This document shows, in pieces, positions 53,530 through 63,027 of a DNA stretch of 64,000 nucleotides (positions are counted from its first letter, which is position 1; every line of letters starts with the position of its first letter). Source of the DNA: Afifella pfennigii DSM 17143. Lineage in GTDB: Bacteria > Pseudomonadota > Alphaproteobacteria > Rhizobiales > Afifellaceae. The position numbers and the translations under genes are program-made. The notes below the pieces were generated by a model. That model made no database searches and was not told the DNA's origin. It saw only the letters and a program-made list of their open reading frames with translations. Location: NCBI RefSeq assembly GCF_000688515.1, contig NZ_JHZK01000012.1, positions 1 to 64,000 on the forward strand, written 5' to 3'.

Positions 53530-53550
53530 CCGCAGGGAAGCGACGAGAGC

Positions 53551-54708
53551 ATGCACAGCATCTATGAGACCGACGAGCTCTCGGCCATTCGCGAAGTGGC
53601 GCGCAAATTCGGCATGGAGCGGTTGCGGCCGGGCTATCGGGCGCGCGAAAGCGCCGGCAAGTTCGAGCCGGAGCTCATTCGCGAGCTGGGCGAGCTCGGG
53701 CTGATCGCTCCGGAGCTGCCGGAGGCATTCGGCGGCTCCGGCGCCGGCGCGATCTGCTCGGGCGTCGTTTGCGAGGAGTTGGCGCGCGCCGATTTCAGCT
53801 TCGGCTATATCCCCCTTCTGGCCTCGCTCAACGGACAAATCCTCGCCGCCCATGCGCGCCCGGAAGTCGCCCGGCAATGGCTGCCCAGGGTGACGGCGGG
53901 CGAGATCGTGATTGCCCTGGCGCTCACCGAGCCGAAGGGCGGCTCCGACGCTGCCGCTCTGGCGCTGCGCATGGAGCGGCAGGGCGAGGAATATGTCCTC
54001 AACGGGGAGAAGACCTCCATCTCCGCCGCCGATCAGGCCGCCGCGGCGATCGTTTTCGCGCGCACCGGCAGATCGGAGGACAAGGCGCGCGGCATCTCCG
54101 CCATCCTCGTGCCGATGGATCTGCCGGGCATCAGCACGACACGCTTTCAATGCATGGGCCAGCGCGCCATCGGCCGCGGTTCGATCTTCTTCGACAATGT
54201 ACGCGTGCCAGCGCAGAACCTGCTCGGCAGCGAGAATGCCGGCTTCGTGCAGGTCATGCAGGGCTTTGACTTCTCGCGCGCCCTCATCGGCCTGCAATGC
54301 ATCGGTGTCGCCCAGCAGAGCCTCGAGGAGACCTGGGCCCATGTCGGCGAGCATCGGGCCTTCGGCCAGCCGCTCGCCGCCTTCCAGGGCGTCTCCCACC
54401 AACTGGCCGCCTTCGACACAAAGGTCCAGGCGGCGCGCCTGCTGTGTCTGCATGCGCTGTGGCTGAGGGACAACGGCGCCGCGCATACCGCCGAAGCCGC
54501 CATGAGCAAGTGGTGGCCGCCGCTTTTGGCCTACGAGACCGTTCATTGCTGTCTGCTGATGCACGGCCATTACGGCTATTCGGGCGAGCTGCCCTTCGAG
54601 CAGAGGTTGCGCGACGTGCTGGGCCTGCAGATCGGCGATGGCACCGCCAACATCATGAAGACGATCCTCGCGCGTCAGCGCGCCGGCCGCCAAGCGGTCG
54701 GCGCCTGA
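53551..54708 (+). CDS. aliB: Cyclohexanecarboxyl-CoA dehydrogenase AliB-like
   Basis: A 385-residue acyl-CoA dehydrogenase that groups with the cyclohexanecarboxyl-CoA dehydrogenases by KWWPPLLAYETVHCCLLMHG, then YGYSGELPFEQRLRDVLG. It would introduce the ring double bond to give cyclohex-1-ene-1-carboxyl-CoA. At the position of the usual catalytic Glu (YEGT) it has Asp363 in IGDGTANIMK. Otherwise the FAD motifs are normal (ALTEPKGGSDAAA). Next to aliA, 21 bases behind the importer. Confidence 0.85.
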   Translation: MHSIYETDELSAIREVARKFGMERLRPGYRARESAGKFEPELIRELGELGLIAPELPEAFGGSGAGAICSGVVCEELARADFSFGYIPLLASLNGQILAAHARPEVARQWLPRVTAGEIVIALALTEPKGGSDAAALALRMERQGEEYVLNGEKTSISAADQAAAAIVFARTGRSEDKARGISAILVPMDLPGISTTRFQCMGQRAIGRGSIFFDNVRVPAQNLLGSENAGFVQVMQGFDFSRALIGLQCIGVAQQSLEETWAHVGEHRAFGQPLAAFQGVSHQLAAFDTKVQAARLLCLHALWLRDNGAAHTAEAAMSKWWPPLLAYETVHCCLLMHGHYGYSGELPFEQRLRDVLGLQIGDGTANIMKTILARQRAGRQAVGA

Positions 54709-54735
54709 ATTGCGGAAAACCAACTGGGGGGAAGA

Positions 54736-56367
54736 ATGGAATTCGACGCCATCCTGATCGAGCCACGCCGCAAGGACATGACAGAGCGCGGCCTCTGGCA
54801 CGACAAGACGGTCGACGACTATCTGGACGCTTGCCTGTCGGAGTTTCCCGACAAGCTGGCGTTCACCTGCGTCGTCGTGGAGACGGGCGAGCGCATCGAT
54901 CTGACCTACCGCGAGCTCGACGCCCTGACGCGGCGGATTGCGGTCGGCCTGTCGCGTCTGGGCATCGGCAGGAACGACGTTGTCGCCTGCCAGCTTCCCA
55001 ATAACTGGCAATTCGTCGCCACCTATCTGGCCTGCGCACGCCTCGGCGCGGTGTTCAATCCGTTGATGCACATCTTCCGCGAACGCGAGCTCCTGTTCAT
55101 GCTGCGGCACGGCGGGGCCAAGGCCTTCGTGACGCCTCGCCTCTTCCGCAGCTTCGACCACGAGGAGATGGCCGAGGGCATGCGCTCCGAGCTGCCCGAT
55201 CTTGAGCATGTCATTGTGCTCGGCGGTGAAGGCGAGAACAGCTTCGAGCGGCTGCTGCTCGACCCCGCCTTCGACGCGGAGCCGCTGACGGAGCACCGCG
55301 CCGGCCCCAACGAGGTGTGCCAGCTCATCTTCACCTCCGGCACGACAGGCGAGCCCAAAGGCGCCATGCACACGGCCAACACCCTGTTCTCCAACCTGGT
55401 TCCTTTCGCCGATAGGCTGCGCCTCGGGGCCGAGGACGTGGTGTTGATGGCCTCGCCGATGGCGCATCAGACCGGGTTCATGTACGGCCTGCTCATGCCC
55501 ATCCAACTGAAGGCGGGCGCCGTCCTGATGGATGGCTGGGACAAGGCTCTGGCGGCCAAGCTGGTGGAGGAGATGCGCTGCACCTTCACCATGGCCTCGA
55601 CGCCCTTCCTGATGGATTTGTCGGTCGCCGTCGAGGAAGGGAGCGGCGACAGCTCCAGCCTGCGCAACTTTGTGTGTGCCGGAACCTCCATACCCGGCCC
55701 CGTCGTGGAACGGGCGCGCAAGGCACTCGGCGCCAATATCGTCTCGGCCTGGGGCATGACGGAGAACGGCGCCGTCACGATGATCAATCCGGACGATCCG
55801 CCGGAGCGGCCGGTCACCAGCGACGGTTACGCCCTGCCGGGGATGGAGGTGCAGATCCGCGGAGCCGACGGCGCCCCGGTCGGCCCCGGCGTGGAAGGCG
55901 ATCTCTTCGTGCGCGGCTGCTCCAATTTCGGCGGCTACCTCAAGCGCCCGCATCTCAACAATGTCGACAAGGAAGGCTGGTTCGATACCGGAGACCGGGC
56001 GCGCCAGGACGAGGCGGGCTATATCCGCATCTGCGGCCGTTCCAAGGACATCATCATCCGCGGCGCCGAGAACATCCCGGTCGTGGAGGTGGAGGCTCTG
56101 CTCTTCAAGCATCCGGCAGTCGCCAGCGTTGCCGTCGTCGGCTATCCTGACGAGCGCCTTGGCGAACGCGCTTGTGCCTTCGTCACGCTGAAGCCGGGGG
56201 CGAGCTTCTCCTTCGAGGAGATGGTGGCCTTCCTGGAGGAGCAGCGCCTGGCAAAGCAGTACCGTCCGGAGAGGTTGGAAATCCGCGAGGCACTGCCGGC
56301 CACGGCCTCGGGCAAGGTCCAGAAATTCGCCTTGCGCCAGATGCTGCGCGAAGAACTCGACCAATGA
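54736..56367 (+). CDS. aliA: Cyclohexanecarboxylate-CoA ligase AliA-like
   Basis: A 543-residue acyl-adenylate-forming enzyme: P-loop-like IFTSGTTGEPKGAMHT, SAWGMTENGAVT, TGDRARQDEAGY and the C-terminal catalytic Lys in TASGKVQKFALR. Neighbourhood with aliB, badH and badI points to cyclohexanecarboxylate as substrate; benzoate or cyclohexenecarboxylate are possible. GGGGGGAAGA precedes ATG 54736. It ends in an ATGA overlap with the next SDR gene. Confidence 0.87.
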   Translation: MEFDAILIEPRRKDMTERGLWHDKTVDDYLDACLSEFPDKLAFTCVVVETGERIDLTYRELDALTRRIAVGLSRLGIGRNDVVACQLPNNWQFVATYLACARLGAVFNPLMHIFRERELLFMLRHGGAKAFVTPRLFRSFDHEEMAEGMRSELPDLEHVIVLGGEGENSFERLLLDPAFDAEPLTEHRAGPNEVCQLIFTSGTTGEPKGAMHTANTLFSNLVPFADRLRLGAEDVVLMASPMAHQTGFMYGLLMPIQLKAGAVLMDGWDKALAAKLVEEMRCTFTMASTPFLMDLSVAVEEGSGDSSSLRNFVCAGTSIPGPVVERARKALGANIVSAWGMTENGAVTMINPDDPPERPVTSDGYALPGMEVQIRGADGAPVGPGVEGDLFVRGCSNFGGYLKRPHLNNVDKEGWFDTGDRARQDEAGYIRICGRSKDIIIRGAENIPVVEVEALLFKHPAVASVAVVGYPDERLGERACAFVTLKPGASFSFEEMVAFLEEQRLAKQYRPERLEIREALPATASGKVQKFALRQMLREELDQ

Positions 56368-57128
56368 GCCGGCTCGCCGGAAGCATTGCGGCCGTCACCG
56401 GCGGCGGCGGGCCGATGGGCTTTGCCGTGGCCGGGCGCCTGCTCCAGGACGGGGCGGCCGCGCTTGCCCTGACGGACATCTCGCAGACGCGGCTCGACGA
56501 AGCCGTGCGCGAACTCAACGCCGCCTTTCCGGCGGCACGTATCCTTGCCAGGCGAGCCGATGTCACCAAGGGCGAGGAAGCCGCAGCCTTCGCCGAGGCG
56601 GCCGCGACCGAACTCGGTCCGGTAGAGCTTCTCGTCAATCTCGTCGGCGGCTTGCGGTCGCGCCAGCTCTACACGCCGTTCCTGCAGATTGGCGAGGAGC
56701 AATGGCGGCAAACCTTCGAGCTCAACCTGATGGGCGGGTTCCACCTGATGCAACGTCTGGTTCCGGGCATGTTGGAGCAGGGCGGCGGCCGGGTGGTCAA
56801 TGTCGCTTCCATCGTCTTCGGCGGCGAGGTCGGCCAGGCCGATTACGCGGCGGCGAAAGCGGCGGTCGCCTCGCTGACCCGCAGCCTGGCAGCCGAGTTC
56901 GCTCCCGACGTCACCGTCAATTGCGTGGCGCCCGGTCTGACGCGCACCTCCGTCACCGAGCGCATGCCCGCCGAGGAGCAGGCGCGCCTCACCGCGCTCG
57001 CCTTCCACCGGCGTATGGCCGAACCAGAGGAGATCGCCTCCGCGGTGGCGTATTTCCTTTCGGAGGAAGCGCGCTTCGTCACCGGCGAGATCCTGGCGGT
57101 CTCCGGTGGCATCCATCCGCATCTTTGA
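56364..57128 (+). CDS. Second short-chain dehydrogenase of the cluster
   Basis: A 254-residue SDR with catalytic Ser in NVASIVFGGEVGQADYAAAK and Tyr-X3-Lys intact. The cofactor loop reads VTGGGGPMGFAVA instead of the classic TGGXXGIG, and NNAG is replaced by VNLVGGL, so cofactor or substrate use may differ. It sits between aliA and the beta-oxidation fusion, and could oxidise a hydroxy-acyl-CoA of a ring-substituted substrate or duplicate BadH. Only about one third looks similar to the BadH of this cluster. Confidence 0.8.
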   Translation: MSRLAGSIAAVTGGGGPMGFAVAGRLLQDGAAALALTDISQTRLDEAVRELNAAFPAARILARRADVTKGEEAAAFAEAAATELGPVELLVNLVGGLRSRQLYTPFLQIGEEQWRQTFELNLMGGFHLMQRLVPGMLEQGGGRVVNVASIVFGGEVGQADYAAAKAAVASLTRSLAAEFAPDVTVNCVAPGLTRTSVTERMPAEEQARLTALAFHRRMAEPEEIASAVAYFLSEEARFVTGEILAVSGGIHPHL

Positions 57129-57141
57129 CTGGGGAGAAACG

Positions 57142-59232
57142 ATGACGGTCCGTTTGGAGTTGCGTGAAGGCGCGGCGGTGATTTCGATCGACAACGCGCC
57201 GGTCAATGTGCTTGGCGCTTCGGTTCGCGCCGGGCTGATGCAGGCGCTCGACCGCGCCGAGGCCGCAGGGGTCTGGCGTGTCGTCTTGACAGGATCAGGG
57301 ACGAGCTTTTCCGCCGGCGCCGACGCCCGCGAGTTCGGCGCCGCGCCGAAGCCCCCGCATCTTCCGGACATTCTACGTCGGATCGAGGGCTTTGCCGTAC
57401 CCTGTGTTGCGGCGATCAACGGCACGGCGCTGGGCGGCGGGTTGGAGTTGGCGCTTGCCTGTCGCTGGCGGGTCGCCGCGCCCGGCGTGCGCCTTGGCCT
57501 GCCGGAGGTGACGCTCGGCATCGTGCCGGGCGCCGGCGGGACGCAGCGCCTGCCTCGGCTGATCGGCGTGGCCGCTGCGCTGGACCTGGTTTCCAGCGGT
57601 AGGGCGATAGAGGCGGCCGAGGCCGAGAGGCTCGGCCTGGTGGAGGGGCTGTCGGACGATCCGGTCGCGGCAGCGCTTGCGCTCGATCGACGGCAAGTGG
57701 AGGCGGTGCTCGCGCCTGGCGAGCGGGAACGCCCTGCGCCCGATCCCGCAGCGGTTGAAGCCGCCCGGCGAAATGCGGCCCGGCGAATGGCGAGTCAGGA
57801 CGCGCCGCAAAGGGGGATCGATCTCGTCGAAGCCTCGACGCGTCTGACGCTGGAGCAAGGCCTGGCGGCCGAGCGCGAGGCGTTCCTTGCTCTTCGCGGC
57901 AGTGCCCAGGCTCGCGCCTTGCGCCACGTATTCTTCGCCGAGCGCGCCGCGCAGGGCCTTTTGCGCCGCATTGCCGCCGAGCCCACCGAGATCACCCGAG
58001 CCGTCGTCGTCGGCGGTGGTACGATGGGCGCTGGCATCGCCTATGCGCTTGCGGGGATCGGCGTTGGCGCGACGGTGGTGGAGGCCGATCCGCAAGGGGC
58101 GGCGCGCGCCCGCGCCAACGTCGCCCGGCTCTACGACGAAGCGGTGCGGCGCGGCCGGATGAGCGCGGAGGCGGCGGCGGCCGACATGGCGCAGAAGCTG
58201 TCTTTCGCCGTCGGCTACGACAGCCTGCCGCCGGCCGAGATCGCCATCGAGGCGGCTTTCGAGGATTTGCCGGTCAAGAGGGCCGTGTTCGCCGCCCTCG
58301 ACGCGGCCCTGCCGCCCTCGGCGGTTCTGGCCACAAACACCTCGTTTCTTGACGTCAACCGCATCGCCGAGGACGTAAGCCGGCCGGAGCGCACGCTCAG
58401 CCTGCACTTCTTCAGCCCGGCGCATATCATGAAGCTTCTGGAAGTGGTGCGCGGCGCCCATACCAGCGAGAGCACGCTGGCAACGGCGCTGCGCCTTGCC
58501 CGGCGGCTGGGCAAGATCCCGGTGCTCGCCGGCATCTGCGACGGGTTCATCGGCAACCGCATCCTGACGCGCTACCGCCAGGCGACGGACGTCATCATGC
58601 TGGAGGGGGCGCTGCCCGGGCAGATCGACGCCGCGATGCGCGGCTTCGGCTTTGCCATGGGACCCTACGAGGTGCAGGACCTTGCCGGTCTCGACATCTC
58701 CTACGCCAATCGCAAGCGGCTGCGCCTCAGCGAGCAGCCCGGCATCCGCTACGTGCCGATCGCCGACCGCATGGTGGAGGAGCTTGGCCGCCTTGGGCGC
58801 AAGACCGGCGCTGGCTGGTACGATTACGAGGAAGGCGCGGGCGCCAAGCCGTCGCCGGCGACAGAGGCGCTCATCCTCGATACGGCCGAGCGGCAGGGCG
58901 TGGAACGCCGTGCTTTCGAGGCGGGGGAGATCGTGGAGCGCGCCATCGCCGCCATGGTCGAGGAGGCGTGCCGCATCCTGGAGGAAGGCATCGCGGCCCG
59001 GCCCGCCGACATCGATCTGGTGATGATCCACGGCTACGCCTTTCCGCGCTGGCGGGGGGGGCTGATGCATCATGCCGACACGGTCGGCCCTGCCGCATTG
59101 CTGCGCCACATCGAGACGCTGCGCGAGGCGGACGGCCGCTCCTGTTCGCCGCCCGATCTGTTGTGCCGCCTTGCACGCGAGGGCGGCACTTTCGACAGTC
59201 TGAACTCGGCGCAAGGAGGGGGTGCGGCATGA
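57142..59232 (+). CDS. Fused enoyl-CoA hydratase / 3-hydroxyacyl-CoA dehydrogenase (PimF/FadJ type)
   Basis: A 696-residue fusion. The crotonase domain (1-190) has SAGADAREFG, NGTALGGGLELALA and PEVTLGIVPGAGGTQRLPRL with the catalytic Glu pair. The dehydrogenase part (from ~287) starts VVVGGGTMGAGIAYALAG, has HFFSPAHIMKLLEVV with the catalytic His, and a doubled C-terminal 3HCDH domain. It hydrates enoyl-CoA and oxidises the product, as PimF does for pimelyl-CoA breakdown. Start ATG 57142 with GGGGAGAAACG upstream. Confidence 0.9.
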   Translation: MTVRLELREGAAVISIDNAPVNVLGASVRAGLMQALDRAEAAGVWRVVLTGSGTSFSAGADAREFGAAPKPPHLPDILRRIEGFAVPCVAAINGTALGGGLELALACRWRVAAPGVRLGLPEVTLGIVPGAGGTQRLPRLIGVAAALDLVSSGRAIEAAEAERLGLVEGLSDDPVAAALALDRRQVEAVLAPGERERPAPDPAAVEAARRNAARRMASQDAPQRGIDLVEASTRLTLEQGLAAEREAFLALRGSAQARALRHVFFAERAAQGLLRRIAAEPTEITRAVVVGGGTMGAGIAYALAGIGVGATVVEADPQGAARARANVARLYDEAVRRGRMSAEAAAADMAQKLSFAVGYDSLPPAEIAIEAAFEDLPVKRAVFAALDAALPPSAVLATNTSFLDVNRIAEDVSRPERTLSLHFFSPAHIMKLLEVVRGAHTSESTLATALRLARRLGKIPVLAGICDGFIGNRILTRYRQATDVIMLEGALPGQIDAAMRGFGFAMGPYEVQDLAGLDISYANRKRLRLSEQPGIRYVPIADRMVEELGRLGRKTGAGWYDYEEGAGAKPSPATEALILDTAERQGVERRAFEAGEIVERAIAAMVEEACRILEEGIAARPADIDLVMIHGYAFPRWRGGLMHHADTVGPAALLRHIETLREADGRSCSPPDLLCRLAREGGTFDSLNSAQGGGAA

Positions 59233-60434
59233 GCGACGCCTTCATCTGCGACTACGTGCGGAGCCCGATCGGGCGCTATGGCGGCGCGCTGGCGGCGGTG
59301 CGCGCCGACGATCTGGCCGCCCATCCGCTGACGGCGCTGCAAAGCCGCAATCCGGGCTTGGATCCGGCGGGTGTCGAGGAGGTCTGGCTCGGCTGCGCCA
59401 ACCAGGCAGGCGAGGACAACCGCAACGTGGCGCGCATGGCCGTGCTTCTGTCCGGCCTGCCGGAGACCGTACCGGCGGTCACCGTCAACCGGCTTTGCGC
59501 CTCCGGCCTGGAGGCGGTCGCGGCGGCGGCGCGATCGATCCGCGCCGGCGATATCGCCCTTGCCATCGCCGGCGGGGTGGAGAGCATGACCCGCGCCCCC
59601 TTCGTCCTGCCGAAGGCTGCCACCGCCTTCTCGCGCGCGAGCGAAATCCACGACACCACCATCGGCTGGCGTTTCGTCAATCCGCAGATGGCGGCGCGCT
59701 ACGGCACGCATGCCATGCCCGAGACCGCCGAGAACGTGGCGGAGGATTACACCATCGATCGCGCCGACCAGGACGCTTTCGCCCTGCGCTCGCAGCAACG
59801 GGCGGGCGAGGCTATCAAGTCCGGCCGGCTCGCCGAGGAAATCGTGCCGGTCGTTGTGCCGCTCGGGCGTGGCCGGAGTGCTGAGGTCTGTGCCGACGAG
59901 CATCCGCGGCCCGGCACCAGCATGGAGAAGCTGGCGGCGCTCGCCCCCATCACCCGCCCGGGCGGGACGGTGACGGCAGGCAACGCCTCGGGCGTGAACG
60001 ACGGGGCGGCGGCAATGATCGTCGCCTCGGCGGAGGCTGCGCGCCGGCACGGCCTGCGCCCTCTCGCCCGCGTCGTCGCGGCCGCCTCCGCCGGCGTTGC
60101 GCCGCGCATCATGGGTTACGGGCCGGTGCCGGCGATCCGCAAGCTCTGCGCACTGACCGGCGTCGATGTCGGCGCCCTGTCGGTGCTGGAGCTCAACGAG
60201 GCCTTTGCCAGCCAGGCGCTCGCCTGTCTGCGCGACCTCGGCATCGCCGATGACGATCGGCGGGTCAATCCCAATGGCGGCGCCATCGCGCTCGGTCATC
60301 CGCTCGGCATGTCGGGTGCGCGCATCGCCGGAACGGCAGCGTTGGAGCTGGCGCGCGGCGAAGGACGCTACGCCATGGCCGCCATGTGCGTGGGCGTCGG
60401 GCAGGGCGCCGCGGTGCTGTTGGAACGGGCCTGA
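59229..60434 (+). CDS. Acetyl-CoA acyltransferase (thiolase, PimB type)
   Basis: A 401-residue thiolase with catalytic Cys90 in [11 protein letters not shown], the [10 protein letters not shown] loop, [16 protein letters not shown] with the catalytic His and C-terminal [11 protein letters not shown] with the second Cys. It probably cleaves 3-keto-pimelyl-CoA to glutaryl-CoA and acetyl-CoA. The ATG overlaps the TGA of the fusion gene, so both are coupled. Typical length. Confidence 0.92.
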   Translation: MSDAFICDYVRSPIGRYGGALAAVRADDLAAHPLTALQSRNPGLDPAGVEEVWLGCANQAGEDNRNVARMAVLLSGLPETVPAVTVNRLCASGLEAVAAAARSIRAGDIALAIAGGVESMTRAPFVLPKAATAFSRASEIHDTTIGWRFVNPQMAARYGTHAMPETAENVAEDYTIDRADQDAFALRSQQRAGEAIKSGRLAEEIVPVVVPLGRGRSAEVCADEHPRPGTSMEKLAALAPITRPGGTVTAGNASGVNDGAAAMIVASAEAARRHGLRPLARVVAAASAGVAPRIMGYGPVPAIRKLCALTGVDVGALSVLELNEAFASQALACLRDLGIADDDRRVNPNGGAIALGHPLGMSGARIAGTAALELARGEGRYAMAAMCVGVGQGAAVLLERA

Positions 60435-60459
60435 AGGAGAGGGGAGCAAGAGCGAGACG

Positions 60460-61647
60460 ATGAGCGACAGATACCATTTCGCCTGGGACGATCCCTTCCT
60501 CCTGGAGGACCAGCTCTGCGAGGAGGAGCGGATGATCCGCGATACGGCGCGCAGCTATGCCGCGGAGAGCCTCCTGCCGCGCGCTCGCCAGGCGTTCCGC
60601 GAGGAAAGGAGCGAGCCGGCGATCTTTGCCGAGATGGGCGCTCTCGGTCTTCTCGGCGTCACCCTGCCGGAGGAATATGGCGGCACCGGCGCCGATTACG
60701 TGTCTTACGGCCTGGTGGCGCGCGAGATCGAGCGCGTCGATTCCGGCTATCGCTCCATGATGAGCGTGCAGGCGAGCCTCGTCATCCACCCGATCCATGC
60801 CTATGGCAGCGAGGAACAGCGCCGCAGGTACTTGCCGAAGCTCGCCAGCGGCGCTTGGATCGGCTGCTTCGGCCTTACCGAGCCGGACGCCGGCAGCGAT
60901 CCGGGTGGCATGAAGGCCACGGCCAAGCGCATCGATGGCGGCTATGTGCTGAACGGCGCCAAGACCTGGATCTCCAACAGCCCGCTCGCCGACGTTTTCG
61001 TCGTTTGGGCGAAGTCGCAGAACCATGGCGGCAAGGTCCGCGGCTTCATCCTGGAAAAGGGCATGAAGGGCCTCTCCGCCCCCAAGATCGACGGCAAGCT
61101 CTCCTTGCGCAGCTCCGTCACCGGCGAGATCGTCATGGACGAGGTGGAGGTCAGCGAGGCAGCCCTGCTGCCGCATGCGGAGGGGCTTTCCGGGCCGTTC
61201 GGCTGTCTCAACCGCGCGCGCTACGGCATCGCCTGGGGGACGATGGGTGCGGCCGAGACGTGCTGGCATGCCGCCCGGCAATACGGTCTCGACCGCAAGC
61301 AATTCGGCCGGCCGCTCGCCCAGACGCAGCTCTACCAACGCAAGCTCGCCGACATGCAGACGGAGATCGCGCTCGGCCTTCAGGCTTGCCTGCGCGTCGG
61401 GCGCCTGTTGGAGGGGGGGCGCGCGGGCCCGGAGGTGATTTCCCTCATCAAGCGCAACAATTGCGGCAAAGCCCTGGATATCGCCCGCCTGGCGCGGGAC
61501 ATGCACGGCGGCAACGGCATCAGCGACGAGTTCCCGGTGATGCGGCACATGCTCAACCTGGAGACCGTCAATACCTATGAGGGTACCCACGACGTCCACG
61601 CCCTCATCCTCGGCCGCGCCCAGACCGGGATGCAGGCTTTCTGTTGA
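60460..61647 (+). CDS. gcdH: Glutaryl-CoA dehydrogenase
   Basis: A 395-residue dehydrogenase with the GcdH N-terminus ([20 protein letters not shown]), [33 protein letters not shown] and catalytic Glu374 in [19 protein letters not shown]. It oxidises and decarboxylates glutaryl-CoA to crotonyl-CoA, the end of the pimelyl-CoA branch. Start ATG 60460 with AGGAGAGGGGAG 13-24 bases before it. It completes the route from ring to central metabolism. Confidence 0.94.
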   Translation: MSDRYHFAWDDPFLLEDQLCEEERMIRDTARSYAAESLLPRARQAFREERSEPAIFAEMGALGLLGVTLPEEYGGTGADYVSYGLVAREIERVDSGYRSMMSVQASLVIHPIHAYGSEEQRRRYLPKLASGAWIGCFGLTEPDAGSDPGGMKATAKRIDGGYVLNGAKTWISNSPLADVFVVWAKSQNHGGKVRGFILEKGMKGLSAPKIDGKLSLRSSVTGEIVMDEVEVSEAALLPHAEGLSGPFGCLNRARYGIAWGTMGAAETCWHAARQYGLDRKQFGRPLAQTQLYQRKLADMQTEIALGLQACLRVGRLLEGGRAGPEVISLIKRNNCGKALDIARLARDMHGGNGISDEFPVMRHMLNLETVNTYEGTHDVHALILGRAQTGMQAFC

Positions 61648-61765
61648 GAGAGGGGCGGCAAGGCCGATGCAGGCCGCCGCGCAGGACGGCCGGCCGCTTC
61701 GGCGCCAGCCGGCAGCAACCGGCAAAGGCGCCGCAAGCTGTGTGAAAGAAGGGGGGTGAAGAGCC

Positions 61766-62215
61766 ATGCCGGACAGCTCCGAACGGCCGCTTCGGTTCGT
61801 GCAGAACGTCACTTTCGGGGACTGCGATCCTGCGGGGATCGTCTATACTGGGAGCATCGTCAATTTCGCGCTCCTGGCCGTGGAGCGCTATTTTGCCGCC
61901 ATTCTCGGCGGCCAAAGCTGGTTTGAGCTCAACCTCGACCACCAGATCGGCACGCCCTTCGTCAATCTCGACACGCAGTTCAAGGCGCCGGTGACAGGGC
62001 GTGACAGCCTGAACTGCGATGTTGTGCTGACACATTTCGGGCGCACCTCGCTCGGCTTCCGGGTGGACGGATACCAGAGCGGAACGCATTGCTTCACCGC
62101 CTCCCTGGTGGCGGTCTTCGCGGACCGCCAGACGCTGCAGAAGGCGGCGCCTCCGCGATGGATCAGGGAGGCGTTTGAGGCGGAGCGCCGCCGCTGCGAG
62201 CTGATCACTGGCTGA
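61766..62215 (+). CDS. Hotdog-fold acyl-CoA thioesterase
   Basis: A 149-residue protein of the 4-hydroxybenzoyl-CoA thioesterase/YbgC group: FGDCDPAGIVYTGSIVNFA contains the catalytic Asp of the DPAG-type motif, and DTQFKAPVTGRD follows. It may release CoA from dead-end cyclic or aromatic CoA esters and so prevent CoA depletion. Start at ATG 61766, with AGGGGGGTGAAGAG upstream. Probably last gene of the catabolic operon, 118 bases after gcdH. Confidence 0.85.
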   Translation: MPDSSERPLRFVQNVTFGDCDPAGIVYTGSIVNFALLAVERYFAAILGGQSWFELNLDHQIGTPFVNLDTQFKAPVTGRDSLNCDVVLTHFGRTSLGFRVDGYQSGTHCFTASLVAVFADRQTLQKAAPPRWIREAFEAERRRCELITG

Positions 62216-62496
62216 AGAGCAGGCTCGCCGACATGCTGCCGGCGCCGGCCTTCTTGCCCGGAGTGGCAGGAGCGGCCTGACTTTCTGCGACAAGGGAGCA
62301 AGCGGGGGGCGGGATTTGCGCCTCACGGAGGATTGGCCGGAGAACATCGCGTTCTGGAGCAAGACGCCAGCCGGTCACGCGCTCTTGCGCAACAGCCCGT
62401 CTTGCAATGCGCTCCCCGCACGCGCGGGGACGGACCGCGGTCATGCACGTTGCGCCCGCCGCCGCGGACGTCTTCCGGGCTGGCGCGGCGTGCGCC

Positions 62497-62769
62497 TCAA
62501 TCCTTGGCCGCTTGCGGCGAGCGCAGGGCGTGGCGTGTCTCAGAGAGGATGCGGCCGTCTTTGTCGACGATGAGGCGCAGGGCCCTGCCGGCATGGAAGA
62601 AGGTCAGGCGGAAGCGGCCGGCATCGGCGGCTATTCCCTCTTCGCAGCGGCTGGTGATGATACCCTCGCGCATGAGCTGCGGCACCGAGGCGGGATCGAG
62701 GCGAAAGGCACGCGCGATCAGCTCCGCCGGCACGACGAAACCGTCGGCATTGACGGTGACGGCGCTCAT
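62497..62769 (-). CDS. Small protein of the NsrR neighbourhood (possibly DUF6522)
   Basis: A 90-residue protein: MSAVTVNADGFVVPAELIAR, then a basic segment VPQLMREGIITSRCEEGIA and FRLTFFHAGRALRLIVDKDG ending in a Lys-Asp tail. The single central Cys and the beta-rich second half resemble small proteins found beside NO-responsive Rrf2 regulators (DUF6522, from memory). Coupled to the gene at 62766-62999 by a four-base overlap. Function unknown. Confidence 0.65.
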   Translation of the reverse strand: MSAVTVNADGFVVPAELIARAFRLDPASVPQLMREGIITSRCEEGIAADAGRFRLTFFHAGRALRLIVDKDGRILSETRHALRSPQAAKD

Positions 62770-62999
62770 CTGGCCTCCCGCCAATAGTTGTTCGCTGCGG
62801 CGACCGTGGCGAAATGCACGGCCACGACATGGCTCGCGGCGGTAAGCGAATCGGCGTCCTCGGCATAGACGGGGCGCAGCCGCTCGCGCACAGCGGTGTC
62901 GGGCTGCGTCATCTTCACCGCCACACGCGCAAGCTTGACGGCAAGATCATAGCCTTCGGCGGGCGTTGCGGTGATCAGCGTCGGCAGCCAGTTCTCCAT
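62766..62999 (-). CDS. Small protein, unknown function, between NsrR and the DUF6522-like gene
   Basis: A 77-residue product (MENWLPTLITATPAEGYDLA...) that is mostly alpha-helical and ends NNYWREAR. AGGAGAGACCG precedes its ATG. It follows the nsrR-like gene by 28 bases on the same strand and overlaps the next gene (ATGA), so the three probably form one unit. No cysteine or membrane segment; not recognised. Confidence 0.6.
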   Translation of the reverse strand: MENWLPTLITATPAEGYDLAVKLARVAVKMTQPDTAVRERLRPVYAEDADSLTAASHVVAVHFATVAAANNYWREAR

Positions 63000-63027
63000 C
63001 GGTCTCTCCTGTCGTGAATTACCGCGC

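Noticed and set aside
52804-56364. 1186-codon minus-strand open frame opposite livF, aliB and aliA
   Set aside because: It spans three well-defined genes, has the composition of antisense high-GC DNA and no recognisable motif.
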